Notes: generated from the sequence alone by a model not told the origin. A stretch of DNA of 64,000 bases from Anaspis maculata (GCA_949128115.1 OX421968.1:30780877-30844876); one strand, 5' to 3'. Shown: positions 22,886 through 34,989, counted from the first letter of the stretch. Translations and numbers: made by a program.

Positions 22886-24366
22886 ATTTTTAGCGCATTT
22901 TCCATCTTGATGAAAATCGCTATTGCAACCGCTTTGTCCGTCCGTCCGTCCGTCCGTCCGTCCGTCCGTTCCTCGAACTCCTCCCAAACTAGACGAACTA
23001 GCTTTCTAATTTTTTCGCCGTTACATAGCTGCTACTCCCAAAGGAGGGCTAGGCTATATTGGATGTCCATATTGCGCCGCCAACATAGAGAAAACCGCCC
23101 CCGATAAACTTGAAATAACATAATATTGCACTTTCTACCAGACCTGATGCTCTGGTGTTCTCATTTTTTGAATAATACATAGTTGCCACTTATAAACGTA
23201 AGCCAAGAAACATTCCGTCTTCAATATGCGCCGCCGACATGAAAAAACTACTAAAAACCGCCCCCAATCACTTTAAAATAAAAAACATAAACCCGAAGAC
23301 ATAGCGATCTGATTCTTTCGGTATATAAATAGCTGACTAAAAATGAGAAAAGATGGGCTACTTTTGGTTAGTCGCCGCCCCCAGATTCCACCCCCAAGCG
23401 ATAAAAAGTGCAACTTTCATAAATGTTACTGATTGAGATGTTCCCTTAAACATTTAGGAACTGCCAACTCAAATTGTGCAACATTTGCTCAGCCGAACGC
23501 TGCCGCTTCCACACGCCGCCCCCCAAAGTAAGAGATAAATGAAAAACATGAACCCGAAGACATAGCGATCCAAGTTTTTCGCTATGTGGATAGCTGACTG
23601 AAAATGGAAAAGGATAGGCTACTTTTGATATGGCGCCGCCTCCAGCTTCCGCCCCCAAAAGAAAAAAAGTGCAACTTTCAACAATTTTCACTGATTTAGC
23701 TGATAATGTTACCTCGAACATCCAGAAACTCTTGACTCAAACTGTGCAAGAATTTCTTTGCCTAACTCTGCCGCTCCCACACGCCGCCCCCAAAGTGAGA
23801 GATAAATGTAAAACATGAACCTGAAGACATAGCGATCTAATTGTTCCGCTATATAGATAGCTGACTAAAAATGGGAAGAGATAGGCCACTTTTAATTAGC
23901 CGCCGCCTCCAGCTGCCACCTCTAAACCAAAAAAAATGCAACTTTCACAATTTTCACTGATTGTTATATTCCCCTTATATTTAGAAACTCCCAACTCAAA
24001 CTGTGCAACAGTTACTTTGGCGAATGCTGCCGCCCCCACACGCTGCCCTCAAAGTGAGAGATGAATGAAAAACATAAACCCGAAGACATAACGATCTAAT
24101 TCTTTCGCTATATGGATAGCTAACTAAAAATGGGTAAGAATAGACTACTGTTGATTAGTCGCCGCTCCCAGATCCCGCCCTCAAACAAAAAAATATTGAT
24201 GAGTGAAAGAATTATCATTCAAATCTATTTCATTGGCAAGTACCCCATTCTGATAACAAAATATCACAATGAGTTTCGAATGAAGAAAGTGGGCAAGGAA
24301 TGGTGTTTCTCCTTCAACCAAATTTCTTTACGTTCATAATATGCCTCTCTTTGAGAAAATGCGCTA
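22886..24366 (+). mobile_element. Family-Y element (copy 2), uninterrupted
   Basis: Left end TTTTTAGCGCATTTTCCATC, then CGCTTTG and a (TCCG)n run (22935-22968). Right end GAGAAAATGCGCTA followed by CTGAGACTCACGCACGTGAA. About 1.48 kb, mostly ~265-bp tandem repeats (23060-24170). It contains CCAAATTTC at 24318-24326, the undisrupted target of the insertion seen at 12608. No transposase. Confidence 0.7.
23060..24170 (+). repeat. ~265-bp tandem repeat inside family-Y copy 2
   Basis: Same unit as 11350-12480 (CGCCGCCCCCAAAG, AGAGATAAATG, ATAGCGATCTAATT, TATAGATAGCTGACTA). Anchors lie near 23265, 23518, 23790 and 24050. Apparent small proteins such as 23446-23721 (minus) are this repeat read in register. 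Confidence 0.8.
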
Positions 24367-24755
24367 CTGAGACTCACGCACGTGAAGGCATACTCGCTTG
24401 TTTTTCTTTGAATTTGATTACCTGGGTTATTTCACTTTAAGACAAGTGCATTTTTATTGTTCCCTTGATTGTTGCTGTGACGTTTATCTTCATGTTGAAG
24501 TTGAAAGTTATTCTGGGATAAATACCTACCCTGGTTTCTAGACGGTCATTTCAAATAATAATAACATTGTATCATATATTTAGTTTAATTACAATTCGCG
24601 CTCTCATTGGCTGTAAGTGCCACTTATTTACCAAAAAATTGAGCGTGGTTTAGCGATTAACTCGAATTGAATATTTGATTCAGAGTCCGAGAACCGAAGA
24701 AGAGTGTTCTTCCCATTTAATCTTCCCGAAAAAAAATAATTGATTATACCTACTG

Positions 24756-24872
24756 GAGACGTCTCGTCTCGTCTCGAATTTTCGAGTCGAGATTCTCACA
24801 TGGTCTCGTTTCGCCGAGACGAGACGGGACGAGACACGAAGCTAGTCTCGTCTCGAAAATTCGAGACGTATA
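24756..24872. repeat. GAGAC/GTCTC hairpin-forming cluster, copy 2
   Basis: GTCTCGTCTCGTCTCGAATT pairs with a downstream CGAGACGAGAC series. A second hairpin uses TCTCGTCTCGAAAATTCGAG. Same repeat type as 19100-19245. It ends about 50 bp before the tRNA-like sequence. Confidence 0.8.
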
Positions 24873-24922
24873 ACACCTTGTGGCGGCTCTCATATGGGCA
24901 TGTGGCGGAGGAACTGTTGTCT

Positions 24923-24995
24923 CTCCCGATAGCTTAGTGGTCAGAGTATCCATCCGGCAAGTGGAAAGACCCGGGTTCGAGTCCCGGTCAGGGCG
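24923..24995 (+). tRNA. tRNA-like sequence (SINE head or tRNA pseudogene)
   Basis: A cloverleaf can be drawn. The D-arm/A-box region is TAGCTTAGTGGTCAGAGTA. The anticodon arm TCCAT-CCGGCAA-GTGGA gives anticodon GGC (Ala-like), but position 33 is C where U is expected. The T-arm is CCGGG-TTCGAGT-CCCGG, a perfect B-box. The acceptor stem CTCCCGA/TCAGGGC has two mismatches. A T-run follows at 25001-25005. The defects argue against a working tRNA. A tRNA-derived SINE promoter is likely, although the tail is not defined. Confidence 0.55.
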
Positions 24996-25005
24996 GACAC
25001 TTTTT

Positions 25006-28000
25006 CTCCGTCACATCGCGCCATAACCTCCTTGATGTTGACGATGAATACGCGGTCTTGTATTTGTTATGTCGGTTAAAACATTGCCACAGACCACACT
25101 CATCGTAATTCTCCTTCTCCTTAAGGCAAGCCTTACAAGACAATGACAATATAACACATCCACAAAATAATTTTCAACACAACACTCACAACAGCCGAGC
25201 CGACTGAAAACAACAAACATAATGAAGAAACCGAGAACAGTGAAAGTATACGAGTGAGGTAATCAGGAGACGGACGCTTTGGAACCAGGGTCCAGGGTCA
25301 ATTTGTGAACTTTCGACAGAGGAAGGCGACAAGGGTCAAGGGTTATCAGAAGATAGTCCAGCCAAAAGTATTGAGCCGAGTGGCAAATTGAGTTCCGCAG
25401 GCGGAGAATGCCTGCTCAGCACAATTAACTAATTAGAGTAAAAATGAACGAAGAATATACCTACATGGTGCAGGTTGTATCCTCGGTTGTATCATGTTGG
25501 ATAATATTAATGGAACTTAGGTGTTAACAAAGGTTTAGCGTACATCAGAGGTGATCTAATAACTAAAAGTTAAGAGTACGATGGAAGCAATAAAATATAC
25601 CGCCTCCGAAGGGTTGATCTGAGTGAGATGTTTGTCGCTTTGAAATCGGAACTGAATCACGTAAGACAACAGTGGATGAAAGTAGGTTAGTCATAGGTTA
25701 CTACATGAGAAGGGCCGCCCGGCAGTCGAGTATGAACTCTTTGGTCCGGTCGAACTTGAAAGTTTGGCGGCAGGAACACGTAACGCATAGCATCAGCACT
25801 ACACATCCGGCCGAAGTGATCGACCCTGAGAGCAGGAATTCGCTGAGTCGACGGTCCAACGACCGATTGCGCGCGGGAGAAACGGATGCATGATGTACAG
25901 GTCTGAGATTATAAAGGGGAGGGAACATGACAAGGGCAGCTTTGATGGGTTGGCAACTAGAGAAACAAGATTTATTACGTAACGGGATAACTATTACCAA
26001 AACACATTTTATTATTCTACTGTAAGGTGTACGTTTCCATGCACCTACCAGTTTCGTTATAGCTTGGCGATAATAATAAAAAAAAATGAAACTTCTTTCT
26101 GGAATAGAGGGGTCCTAATCCGAGTCGACCACTAGCTATTCCTAATGAATGGTTACGTCCACGAGCAGGGTCGTGTGGCTGTTCCACCAAGTACAAACGC
26201 CAAACTCTCCCTCCAATTAGAGTGACAGTTGCGGTATAATATCGCAACTGACGATGCTTTAAATAACGGTGCAAAATTAATTCGGAGTGTATTCGCGATC
26301 ATCCATCGGTAGATATCAATTAAACTGCGATCTGGCATTCTTGTCATCTTCAGCTTCTTGATAACGCAGCTGTTGACCAAAGACAAACAATCCGCTTCGT
26401 CGGTATAACGAAACCTAGAGGGGGTTTATTAACTAGTAAGTCTCTTCTCTCATCCCCTGCTATCGGAATAGAGTTCATAAACCCTCTATCCACCCGGTAT
26501 CTTGCATTTACGAGGAGACCGAGATAAATTTATGATTCGGCTGGAACTAGTGGAACCTCAGATAATATCACCGATGCGCCAGAATCGAACCAAGAGACCG
26601 ATGGCAAAATGGAGTGACAGTCGATCAATGTGATGGTGATCGGAAACAAAAGCCATCGTTAAGACTGAATACACGACACACGCGGCATCGTTGTGCACTA
26701 GACTTTCCCTGGAACGAAATAAAAATTGCCGGAGCACTTATTTGAGTAGGTACCTACCTACACTACATTGCGGCATATTACTGTAAATTTAGTCTTATCC
26801 CCATTGTAAACCGCCACAGACAAATATTGTGCGAGTGTTAAAGATAACTAAATGACTTTCCTCCGTTTACTACAAACACTTCATTATTTACAATCAGCAA
26901 TTACGATCGTAAAATTCCGATAAAGGTAATTGAATTGAATTTTTCCCGGTGCATTTAGACATGTAGGTATGATTTATTTGACGGATATTGATTAGTCCAC
27001 AAATCACAATAATTGAAGTTTGTCACCTATACCATAATAATAAATAGCCCATCATAAACCATGCCAGAGAGTTGCGAGTTGAATTTGTTTTATTATCAGA
27101 AATTTTCTGGCAATGTAATGGGCCTTACGATTATGAATAAATTATGAAGCAACTGCTTTTGCTTGATTTTTTGTTTCTAAAAAAATTCTCAAAAAGCTCA
27201 GAAACTTCAAGTAATTCATAATTTAGGTTTTACTGAACATTTCAGTACCTGATTGAAATCAGAATAATGGTTTAATTCAAAGTCTCATTTCCGAATGTTT
27301 CTCCGTTTTTTGCTGCTAGGTATATTTCAAGCAAAAGCAATTGCTTAATTCACAAGACCCAATGAGTAAGCAAAAGCCCAGTGTGACATTTTTAAAAGTA
27401 AAAATGAGGTTGTTTAAACCAATTAGCTGAGTATGGAGTGGAAGTGGACTTAAAAGCGATCGTCTACGAAAAATCAACACACACGGCCGTAAATATCGTA
27501 ATAGCTTAATTATAAAAGCCCGAGGATGTGCTCCAGATTTTCCGAAAGCACACCTGTACTCCTGTAGTTCCGATTAACCCATATTATTATAACAAACTTG
27601 GATAGTTTTTCAAGTGCACTACAGATTGACACGTTTCGCGTTGAAAGAATTACCCGCAGAATGCGAGCGTGGCGCGCTATTTTATTGACATCTCTGTTAC
27701 AAATTGTATATAGCCGCGTTTGACGTGGTATTTAGGTATATGATTATATGTTGGATCTATGCAGCGAGCTCTGCTGCCGTAATGCAGAGTTCAGAGTTCA
27801 TGCTCATTTACATAATGTCCATATTTCATCTATTATACAGGGTGATTCATAAGCAGTGTGCCAGATTCAAATGCCAGGTAGGGGAAGTCAAGGCGAGTCA
27901 AAATCAATAGGTTTTGTTTTTTTTTCGTCATCCCTCACGGAGATACAGGGTGAGTTATAAGTATGTTGTAAAATTTCGAGAGACAATATCTCAGCAGCGG

Positions 28001-28207
28001 TTCATGATAGCTCAATAAAATTCACCATTTCGTTACTCTGGTCAAGCTCGCCAAAATGCCGTACAATAAAAAAAAATTCCAGGACCGGACTAGAAAATTA
28101 TTTTTTTAAGTTTTGGCCCTAAAAGTATAATTTTTGTGCGTTTTTTTTTAAATCTACCAGAAAATTGGGAAAGTTCAGAAAAAATGCTTTAAAAATGGCA
28201 CTTCGAT
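25006..28207. other. Intergenic, no gene recognised; orphan ACAGGGTG ends
   Basis: About 3.2 kb without a convincing gene. Frames at 25672-26386 have no domain I recognise. TACAGGGTGATTCATAAGC (27838) and TACAGGGTGAGTTATAAG (27945) are left-end words of the ACAGGGTG repeats. A TTTA-rich run (28220-28262) precedes the LINE. Confidence 0.5.
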
Positions 28208-29917
28208 TTGGGCGGCACATTTATTTATTTTATTTATTTATTTAATTTAATCGACTTATTTAACGAGGCGACATTCAGCTATCAGCTGCATCGTGATGTT
28301 GCCAACTGCTTCGCACGTTATTTCTCAGGTGTCTATGCGAGCAGTAACAATCCGGCTTACTCCTGTGGCGACCTGGGGTCGACTGACTACCTTTGCATTA
28401 CCACTTTCAGCGAGAGTGACGTCGTGGCAGCCTTGGTCAAGCTGAAGGTTGGTAATGCTGTCGGGCCGGACCTCGTTCCATCATATCTGTTAAGGGACTG
28501 TCGTTCTGCCCTTGCTCGCCCCCTGCAATTGATTTTCAACAGATCTCTTGCTTCCTCCACCTTCCCTGAATCATGGAAAATCTCTTGGTTGTGCCCTATT
28601 CACAAGAACGGCCCTAGGAACTGCGCTGAGAACCATAGACCGATCGCTATCTTGAGTAACGTCAGCAAGGTGTTCGAGATTTGTTTGCATAGGGTTATCT
28701 CGGGGTTTGTTGAACGGAAAATAGTTAGCGAGCAGCACTGTTTCATAAAGGGAAAGTCAACAGTCACGAACTTGATGGAGAAAACGCAATTTATATCTGA
28801 TTGTATGAGCGAGCGTAAGCAAGCCGATGTCATCTACACCGATTTTTCAAAGGCTTTTGATCGCATAAGCCACGACATACTCTTGAGGAAGTTGGAAAAT
28901 TTAGGGTTTTCCCCCGATCTGGTCAGACTGTTCAGGTCCTATCTGGTCGGTCGAAGGCAGTTTGTCAGGGTTTCAGGTCACAGTTCCGAGAGCTTCGAGG
29001 TTTTGTCGGGGGTCCCGCAGGGATCTGTGCTGGGTCCCCTACTTTTCATCATTTTCATAAATGACATTGGGCTAAGCCTCAGGAGCTCGTTCCTCCTCTA
29101 TGCTGCCGATTTGAAGATCTTTTCACCTGTGAATTCTTCTGGGGACTGCTCTCGCCTTCAGGAGGACATCGATGCATTGGTGGGATGGTGCGCTGCGAAC
29201 GGTCTTGACTTGAACGTGACGAAGTGCATGGTCATGTCCTTTTCGAAGTCATCTGGACCCCTGGAGTTCCCATACAAGATTGGCGATCACATTCTGGCCA
29301 GACCCAGTGTCATCAAAGACCTTGGCGTGTACTTCGACCCAAAGCTTTCTTTCTCAGAGCACATTGGTTACGTGCACAGGGCAGCCTACACTACACTGGG
29401 TTTCGTGACACGGAACTCCAGGGACTTTTCCAACATCGAGACATTGCAGCGTCTCTTTTCGTCCTTGGTTTTGCCACGGCTGGAGTATGCATCCGTCATC
29501 TGGTGCCCCTACTACGAGAAATATGTGTCCTTTCTGGAGGGTGTGCAGCGGCGTTTCCTGAAGCTACTGGCCCTCAGGGTCGATGGAGTTTACCATTGTG
29601 TTGGTTTCCCGCAGCAGTCGTTGCTGGCTAGCTTTGGTCATCGGTCCTTGGAAAGCCGAAGAACGGTTGGCTACCTTCTCTTCCTGCATAGGCTTGTTTC
29701 GGGTGCGGTAACCTCCCCCAGTGTTCTTTCGAGGATTTCCCTGAATGTTCCGAGACAGGGCCTAAGGCGGAGTGATGTTTTCTATGTAAGGCCCACACAA
29801 AAGCTCTTTTACTTCAATTCTCCAGTGAACCGCCTTGCCCTGACATACAAAAGGTTCCAAGAGAAGTTCGACATTTTCAACTGCAGTGCGGCGGATGTCA
29901 GGCGAGTTTTTGATTGA
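28208..29917 (+). pseudogene. 5'-truncated non-LTR retrotransposon reverse transcriptase, YADD changed to YAAD
   Basis: An uninterrupted 569-codon frame; true homology starts near 28265, after a TTTA-rich run. RT motifs in order: GPDLVPSYLLRDC (about 85-100), FPESWKISWLCPIHK, YTDFSKAFD (about 210; catalytic Asp kept), SGVPQGSVLGPLLF (about 267), then LLYAADLKIF, where Y298-A299-A300-D301 replaces YADD. Next come GLDLNVTKCMV and KDLGVYFDPKLSF (thumb region). The C-terminal part ends with a NSPVNRLALTYKRF block. The apurinic endonuclease domain is absent. A short 3' UTR runs into (AAT)n at 29966-30000, a LINE-style tail. Loss of the first Asp of YADD (GCC in place of GAC) should abolish polymerisation, although the rest of the frame is intact. 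Clade by eye: Jockey/CR1-like. Confidence 0.88.
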
Positions 29918-29999
29918 GATGCAATCGACGCATTGTTCTTGTCTGTAGTGTTGCGTGCCCGTATATAATAATAATAATAATAATGATAGTAATAATAAT

Positions 30000-30295
30000 A
30001 AATTGAAAAGATACGGTTTCTCGGAACCGTTGCTGAAATTTTTCCAGTCCTACCTCTATGACAGAAAATCCTACGTGCAGCTCTTGGGACAGAGGTCTGT
30101 GAGCTTCACTCCTAGCTCGGATGTAAGGTATAAGTCAGGGGTCAAACATGGGACCTTCACTGTTTTTGACTCGGTTTTCGATTTTCATCAATGATGATGT
30201 ATCAATGAAATCTATCACCGTATTTTGTCAACTGACGATTGCCTCGTTTTGCAGGATGATCGAAACTTCTCAAGGATCGACAGTAAGTAGGGGGA
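30000..30295 (+). pseudogene. Second LINE reverse-transcriptase fragment, decayed
   Basis: Directly after the (AAT)n run a different RT piece begins: YGFSEPLLKFFQSYL, DRKSYVQLLGQRS, a damaged SGVKHG (from SGVPQG), FIND, and then in another frame TDDCLVLQDDRNFSRIDS, the remains of the YADD motif. At least one frameshift and codon losses. Only ~100 codons remain. It belongs to a different LINE copy from the 569-codon frame. Confidence 0.7.
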
Positions 30296-31303
30296 AAACT
30301 TTCCTTTATGTGGCAATAAAAAAAAATTGGTAAGGGTTTGGGGTGATTCAGAAGATTTCAAAATATGTTTGACAGAAAGAGAATTTCATTACCTTTAATT
30401 TGATGTTTTACACACGTATACCGTGCACCGTATGTATTCACTTTTAAGTACTAATCCCTCGACTAATCCAATGTACTTATATCTCATTATCGATTAGGGA
30501 CGCTATCAAAATGCTGGTTAACATTATGAAACTTTGGCTCTATAAAAAAAATCGTACGTCTATAGATAGATTACCACATACAATGGGGTAGTGTGTGATC
30601 ATGAAAATTCCCCTATAGTAAATCTCGCTTTATCTACCTTATTCTACGGTGAGGTCCCGGAGGAAACATTGATAACCGCGTTTGACCAAAAGCCGCATAA
30701 ATAACCTTGAGGGTTATAGCTGTATTTAATTTTGTTAAAGGTACCTACACACCTACACCTACTCATACTATGGACGTCTAAAAACTGTTCGAAAGCTATA
30801 GATGATGCGCAGCGTCATTTTATTAAGAATAAGATTTATAGGTAGGTAGGTACCTAACCCAAAGAATCCCTAATATTGTGCCCTGTGCCCTGTGAGTAGG
30901 GAGGACGCATAACTGAAATTAACTGTTTGCAATTAAAATTGAGACTCTGGCAGTGACAGTGAAATTTAATGAAATCTAATTAAATTGGATATTATATTAT
31001 ACTTATACACTTCAGTGCGAGTGAATAGAGCACCTATATGTGTTTGTACATGAATTTATTAGATGTTAGCAAACGTTTCATAGTTTAATAATTCAACGTA
31101 AATTGCGGCTGTAAATATTTCAAAGGGGGTGAACTATATCATTGTCGCGTATTATAATGACGTAATTGTAATTTGTAAATTAGTAAATTACATTCAGTTA
31201 TACATACCGCGTGTCTGCGCGAAAACTTTCACTGGTAATAATTTCCACAATAATTTTCAACATACATATAAACCAGGAATTTATTACTTACTGAGTGACA
31301 ACA
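30296..31303. other. Intergenic, no gene recognised
   Basis: AT-rich with a GGTAGGTAGGTACCTAACC microrepeat near 30840. No coding or RNA gene seen. Confidence 0.5.
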
Positions 31304-31373
31304 AACATTGATTTCTGTTGAGACAAACGTTTGTTTCGAGCTTGTTAGCTCTCGTCAGGGGCAGATATATGTT
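31304..31373 (-). ncRNA. Hammerhead-like core, probably degenerate
   Basis: Minus strand. CTGACGA (31358-31352), stem II GAGCT-AACA-AGCTC (31351-31338), GAAA (31337-31334), then stem III in which ACAA and TTGT pair around ACGT, ending GTC with the cleavage-site C at 31322. Core, stem II and stem III fit the CUGANGA...GAAA...UH consensus. Stem I is weak. CCC faces TCAA beside the core, and only CTG/CAG and AACAT/ATGTT can pair further out. The ribozyme may therefore be decayed. Hammerheads of this compact type occur in Penelope-like retroelements, but no such coding region was securely found nearby. Confidence 0.5.
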
Positions 31374-31660
31374 GGAATTGAGCTCTAAATCACCAGAAAA
31401 TCAAAATCGAATAGAAAATGTCAAAAAAAGGGGTGTTAACGAAGTAAATTCATTTAATTTATGGCGTTTCAAGAATACCTCAATAATGATGGAGTCCATG
31501 CGAGTCCTTGTCCTTGTCCTTGTCTTGCAGGCTTGCAGCCGTAGTAAAGCGGCTTTTTCAGGTCTGGATTCGCAGCCTGAATCTTTCAGTAAGTGTTTTT
31601 CCTCTTTACCTTTGGATTTCCTTTGGACCTTTGGGTTCAGCAACGCAGGAGACGTAACCG
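31374..31660. other. Unassigned; possible retroelement C-terminal remnant on the minus strand
   Basis: The minus frame 31401-31643 (KSKGKEEKHL, SIIIEVFLKRHKLNEFT) lies just upstream of the hammerhead-like core and faintly recalls the end of Penelope-type proteins. The similarity is weak and I do not call a gene. Confidence 0.25.
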
Positions 31661-31700
31661 TGGATAGATAGATAGATAGATAAGTTTATTGTTCCTTAAT
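31661..31700 (-). repeat. (GATA)n plus AATAAACTT: LINE-type 3' tail in reverse
   Basis: On the minus strand the sequence reads ACAATAAACTTATCTATC followed by TATC repeats. An equivalent tail, CAATAAACTTTACTTAC plus TTAC repeats, lies at 38150-38180. This suggests 3' ends of related LINE copies. The LINE body upstream (31700-32100) is not recognisable. Confidence 0.45.
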
Positions 31701-32372
31701 TGTTCCTTGACACTTATTCCTTGAGAGAAATTTACCATTCAAGTCTCTTTCGAAAGCTATGAATATAATGTTACGAGCGGCGATTCTGGAGAGCACGCGA
31801 TCTTTCTAGACTCTTCCCATTAGTTCGCACTGTACAAGTGCGGAGCTCTGGGCATTTCCAGAATATACGCGATGGCTTGGCATTGGAATACATGGGGAGA
31901 TTTCAACTGTCTATCAGGAAACATCAGCCGAATTGGCGGAGGTGATGACATTCCAGAACACACGAGAAGCACGCGAAAGGTGTGTGATAATTCGGGAGTC
32001 GCAAGTCGTCTAGAAATCATATGCCAGCTCACTGTGGAATTGGCCGGAAGACCCATGGAACATTCGAGAACACTAATCGGAGCCATCTATAAAGCACCGA
32101 TCGTCGGCTTACGAGCAGTATTAAATTGGAAGTGATCGAGTGCGATAGAAGCGAAGTAGTCTGTAGTAAATAAATTGTTGGCGTGTATTTTTGTAGTACG
32201 CAGTAATGAACAGTGTGTGTTTCAAAACGATCGACTCAATCATAAACGAACCCGTACAATATACTTTGGTTTGAGCATTTCCAAGATCCAATAATTTTTT
32301 CAAATGTCAAAATTTCCAATTTTATTTAGATTTTGGAAATGTCAATGGGCTCAAACCAAACTACATTCTTGT
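31701..32372. other. Unassigned, possibly LINE 3' region
   Basis: Open on both strands at about 31820-32135 but without a recognised domain. Confidence 0.4.
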
Positions 32373-34396
32373 TAGTCCGGACGTTAAGCTACATATATAG
32401 GACCCACCTTGCATTTTAGAGACAAGCGACGAAATTTGGCACACTTGTTCACTAGACCCTACTCTTCGATTCAAGAAATGTTGCCACCATTTGCGGAAAT
32501 CGTGCAGACTTTTTATACAGGGTTCAGTAAAAAAAAAAGTTGAAAAATCGTAAATCGTGAACCATAACCGGTGGACGTATGTAAATCAAAATATTGATGA
32601 CTGATTCCATGCCCATGAACATGCTGCAAACAGTTTTGAAATATCTTGAGGCGTTTCTGAAATACGCTGGAAGAAGTAAAATTTCTCCACCTTTTTTCTT
32701 TTTTCAATAAATCAGTTGTTTCTGGAGATATTGAGCTGCAACTTGATATTCCGGCAAACAAATATGTTTTTCATGGAACGCGATGTAAAGCCATCGACAA
32801 AGCCTGCTAGATTCGAAACTAAGATCTTCAACTTTTTTTCCATCGTGAGCGCCATCTTCAAATTGCCCTTCGTGAAATTGTTGAAAAAACAACAGGTAAC
32901 GACTTAATTAGACACACGCGCTCATTTTATTTTGAGAAACCAGTTCCTGCATTGCAGCAATGACCTCTTTGGTCAAGAAACGTTATTAAGTTAGTTTTTC
33001 TTGATTTCTCTCAGCTTAGGTGATAACCTAACCATCACCAAATGAAACCTTGGATCGATTAGATGTTGACGACATTATAATCCACATTATTTTGTGCAGC
33101 CAGTCACTGAATTTCATCCTCATCAGCTGAGTGGTGTTCTTTTGGCAAACAGTTGAAAAAAAAAGTTTGCTTCGATTTTTGTGAAAAAAACAAAAACGGC
33201 AGGTCCACGTCGTCCCTTCAAACCAGATTAAAGAAAATCTGTTACCAAAAATGCTACCAATTGATACTGGAAGAGTTTGGAGGAATGTCTGCTGTAGTTT
33301 CAAGTTGAACCGAAATGGATTTTCCCATGCTACTTCGGCAGGAGGGACGTCGAAAGTATTGCCACAGCTTAATATTTGAAACGTTTTTTGTTGAATATTG
33401 CCAGAAACGCTCCAAATATAAGCTGTAGCAACACTTTTCACGTCCCTCCTGCAAACTAAAATGTAGCAATCAGTTTGAGCTTGGCTTTAAACTACGGAGC
33501 ACATTCCTCCGAATCATTTCAGTATCAGTTGGTAGCACTTTTGGGTACATATTTTCTTCAATCGGGTTTGAGGGCAGAAGGTGACCCTGCATTTTTTGCC
33601 CTTTTCACAAATATTCAAGCAAACTTTTTGTTCAACTGTTTGCCAAAAGAACACCACTAAACTGATGATGATGAAATTTGGTGACTGACGTTGAAAAACA
33701 ATGTTGATTGAAATATCGCAAACATTCATTTGATCCAATGTTTGATTTGGTCATGACCGTCACGTAAGTTGAGGAAAAACAGGAAAAACGAACTTGATAA
33801 CGTTTCTTGGGCGAAGAGGTCATTGCCACAATTGAGTACCTGGTTTTTCATGATAAAACATCGTGTGTGTCCAATAAAGTCGTTATCTGTTGTTTTTTCA
33901 ACAATTTCACGAAGGGCAATTTGAAGATGGCGCTCATGATGGAAAAAAAGTTGAAGATCTTAGTTTCGATTCTAGCAGGCTTTGTCGATGGCTCCACATC
34001 GCGTTTCATCGAAAACATATTTGTTTGTCGGAATATCAAGTTGCAGCTCAATATCTCCAAAAACAACTGATTTATTGAAAAAAGAAAAAGTTGAAGAAAT
34101 TTCACTTCTTCCAAAGTATTTCGGAAACGCCTCAAGATATTTTGAAACTTTTTGCAGCCTCTCCATGGGCATGGAATCAGTCATCAATATCCTGATTTAC
34201 ATACGTCCACCGGTTATGGTTCACGATTTACGGTTTTTCAACAAATTTTTTCTACTGAACCCTGTATTAAGTGTCTACACGACCGCAGATGGTGGCAACA
34301 TTTCTTAAATCAAAAAGTAGGGTCTAGTAAACAAGTGTGCCAAATTTCGTCGCTTGTCTCTAAAATGCAAGGTGGTTCCTCTTAACAGCCGGACTA
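32373..34396. mobile_element. Near-complete 2 kb palindrome (fold-back element)
   Basis: Termini TAGTCCGGACGTTAAG (32373) and CTTAACAGCCGGACTA (34396). The arms mirror each other almost to the centre near 33395. Paired words include TTGCATTTTAGAGACAAGCG, CGGTGGACGTATGTAAATC, AAGATCTTCAACTTTTTTTC, GGCAAACAGTTGAA and GGAGGGACGT. Open frames on both arms are mirror images and not separate genes. Orphan ends of the family occur at 14575 and 45325. Inside the arms TATACAGGGTTCAG recalls the ACAGGGTG word. No transposase. Confidence 0.85.
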
Positions 34397-34989
34397 TGTA
34401 GCTTCCCAAAGAGATCTGAATGATGAATTTCTGTCAAGGAATAAGGCATTAGAACTTGATTTCGCAACGGCTGATTCCACAAATTTAATTTAGTTCTTGA
34501 AGTACAAACATTTCAATGGTGGTCATCTCCTCAACCCCCCGGAGACCTTAAAGGGGGTTCCTGATACCACTCAAAAAGTGAACTAGTAGAATACTGGAAC
34601 CTTTATTTTGAGAATAGAAAATTCAAATTTGGCATGCGACTTCCTCAAAGTGCCAATGGGCAATGCTATGATCTTTTCAAATTAAAAAAAATACAGAATA
34701 AAAAATTAAGAATCTTGAGAAAATTTTGGAAAATATGAAAAATAGTAAATAGCATTGCCCATACATTCACGGAGTCGCACGCCAAATTTTTATGTTTGCA
34801 AAATTAAGGTACCAAACGTGTCTTCTACTAACAGTAAGCATTCAAGCGTTTTAAGATTATTGCACACAAAAAGTAATTCAACTGTGATGCACTTAGCAGA
34901 GAGCTTTTCCCAATTAAGCACATTATGTCGTCATGTTGTGAAATTGCGGCTGGGACGTGGGGGCCCACATGTTCCATCATAAAATCACA
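34397..34989. other. Intergenic, no gene recognised
   Basis: No domain or repeat recognised. Frames at 34755-35058 are uninformative. Confidence 0.45.

Noticed and set aside
24923..24995. Functional tRNA-Ala(GGC)
   Set aside because: C at position 33 and two acceptor mismatches; kept only as a tRNA-like sequence.
25701..26740. Possible copia/retropepsin remnant (a DSGAS-like word on the minus strand near 26570)
   Set aside because: A single short word without supporting integrase, RT or RNase H motifs.
33028..33441. 137-codon minus frame
   Set aside because: Lies in the arm of the 32373-34396 palindrome; the mirrored arm carries diverged, broken equivalents.
33660..33680. CTGATGATGATGAAAT as a third hammerhead core
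   Set aside because: No room for stem II between CTGATGA and GAAA and no stem III.
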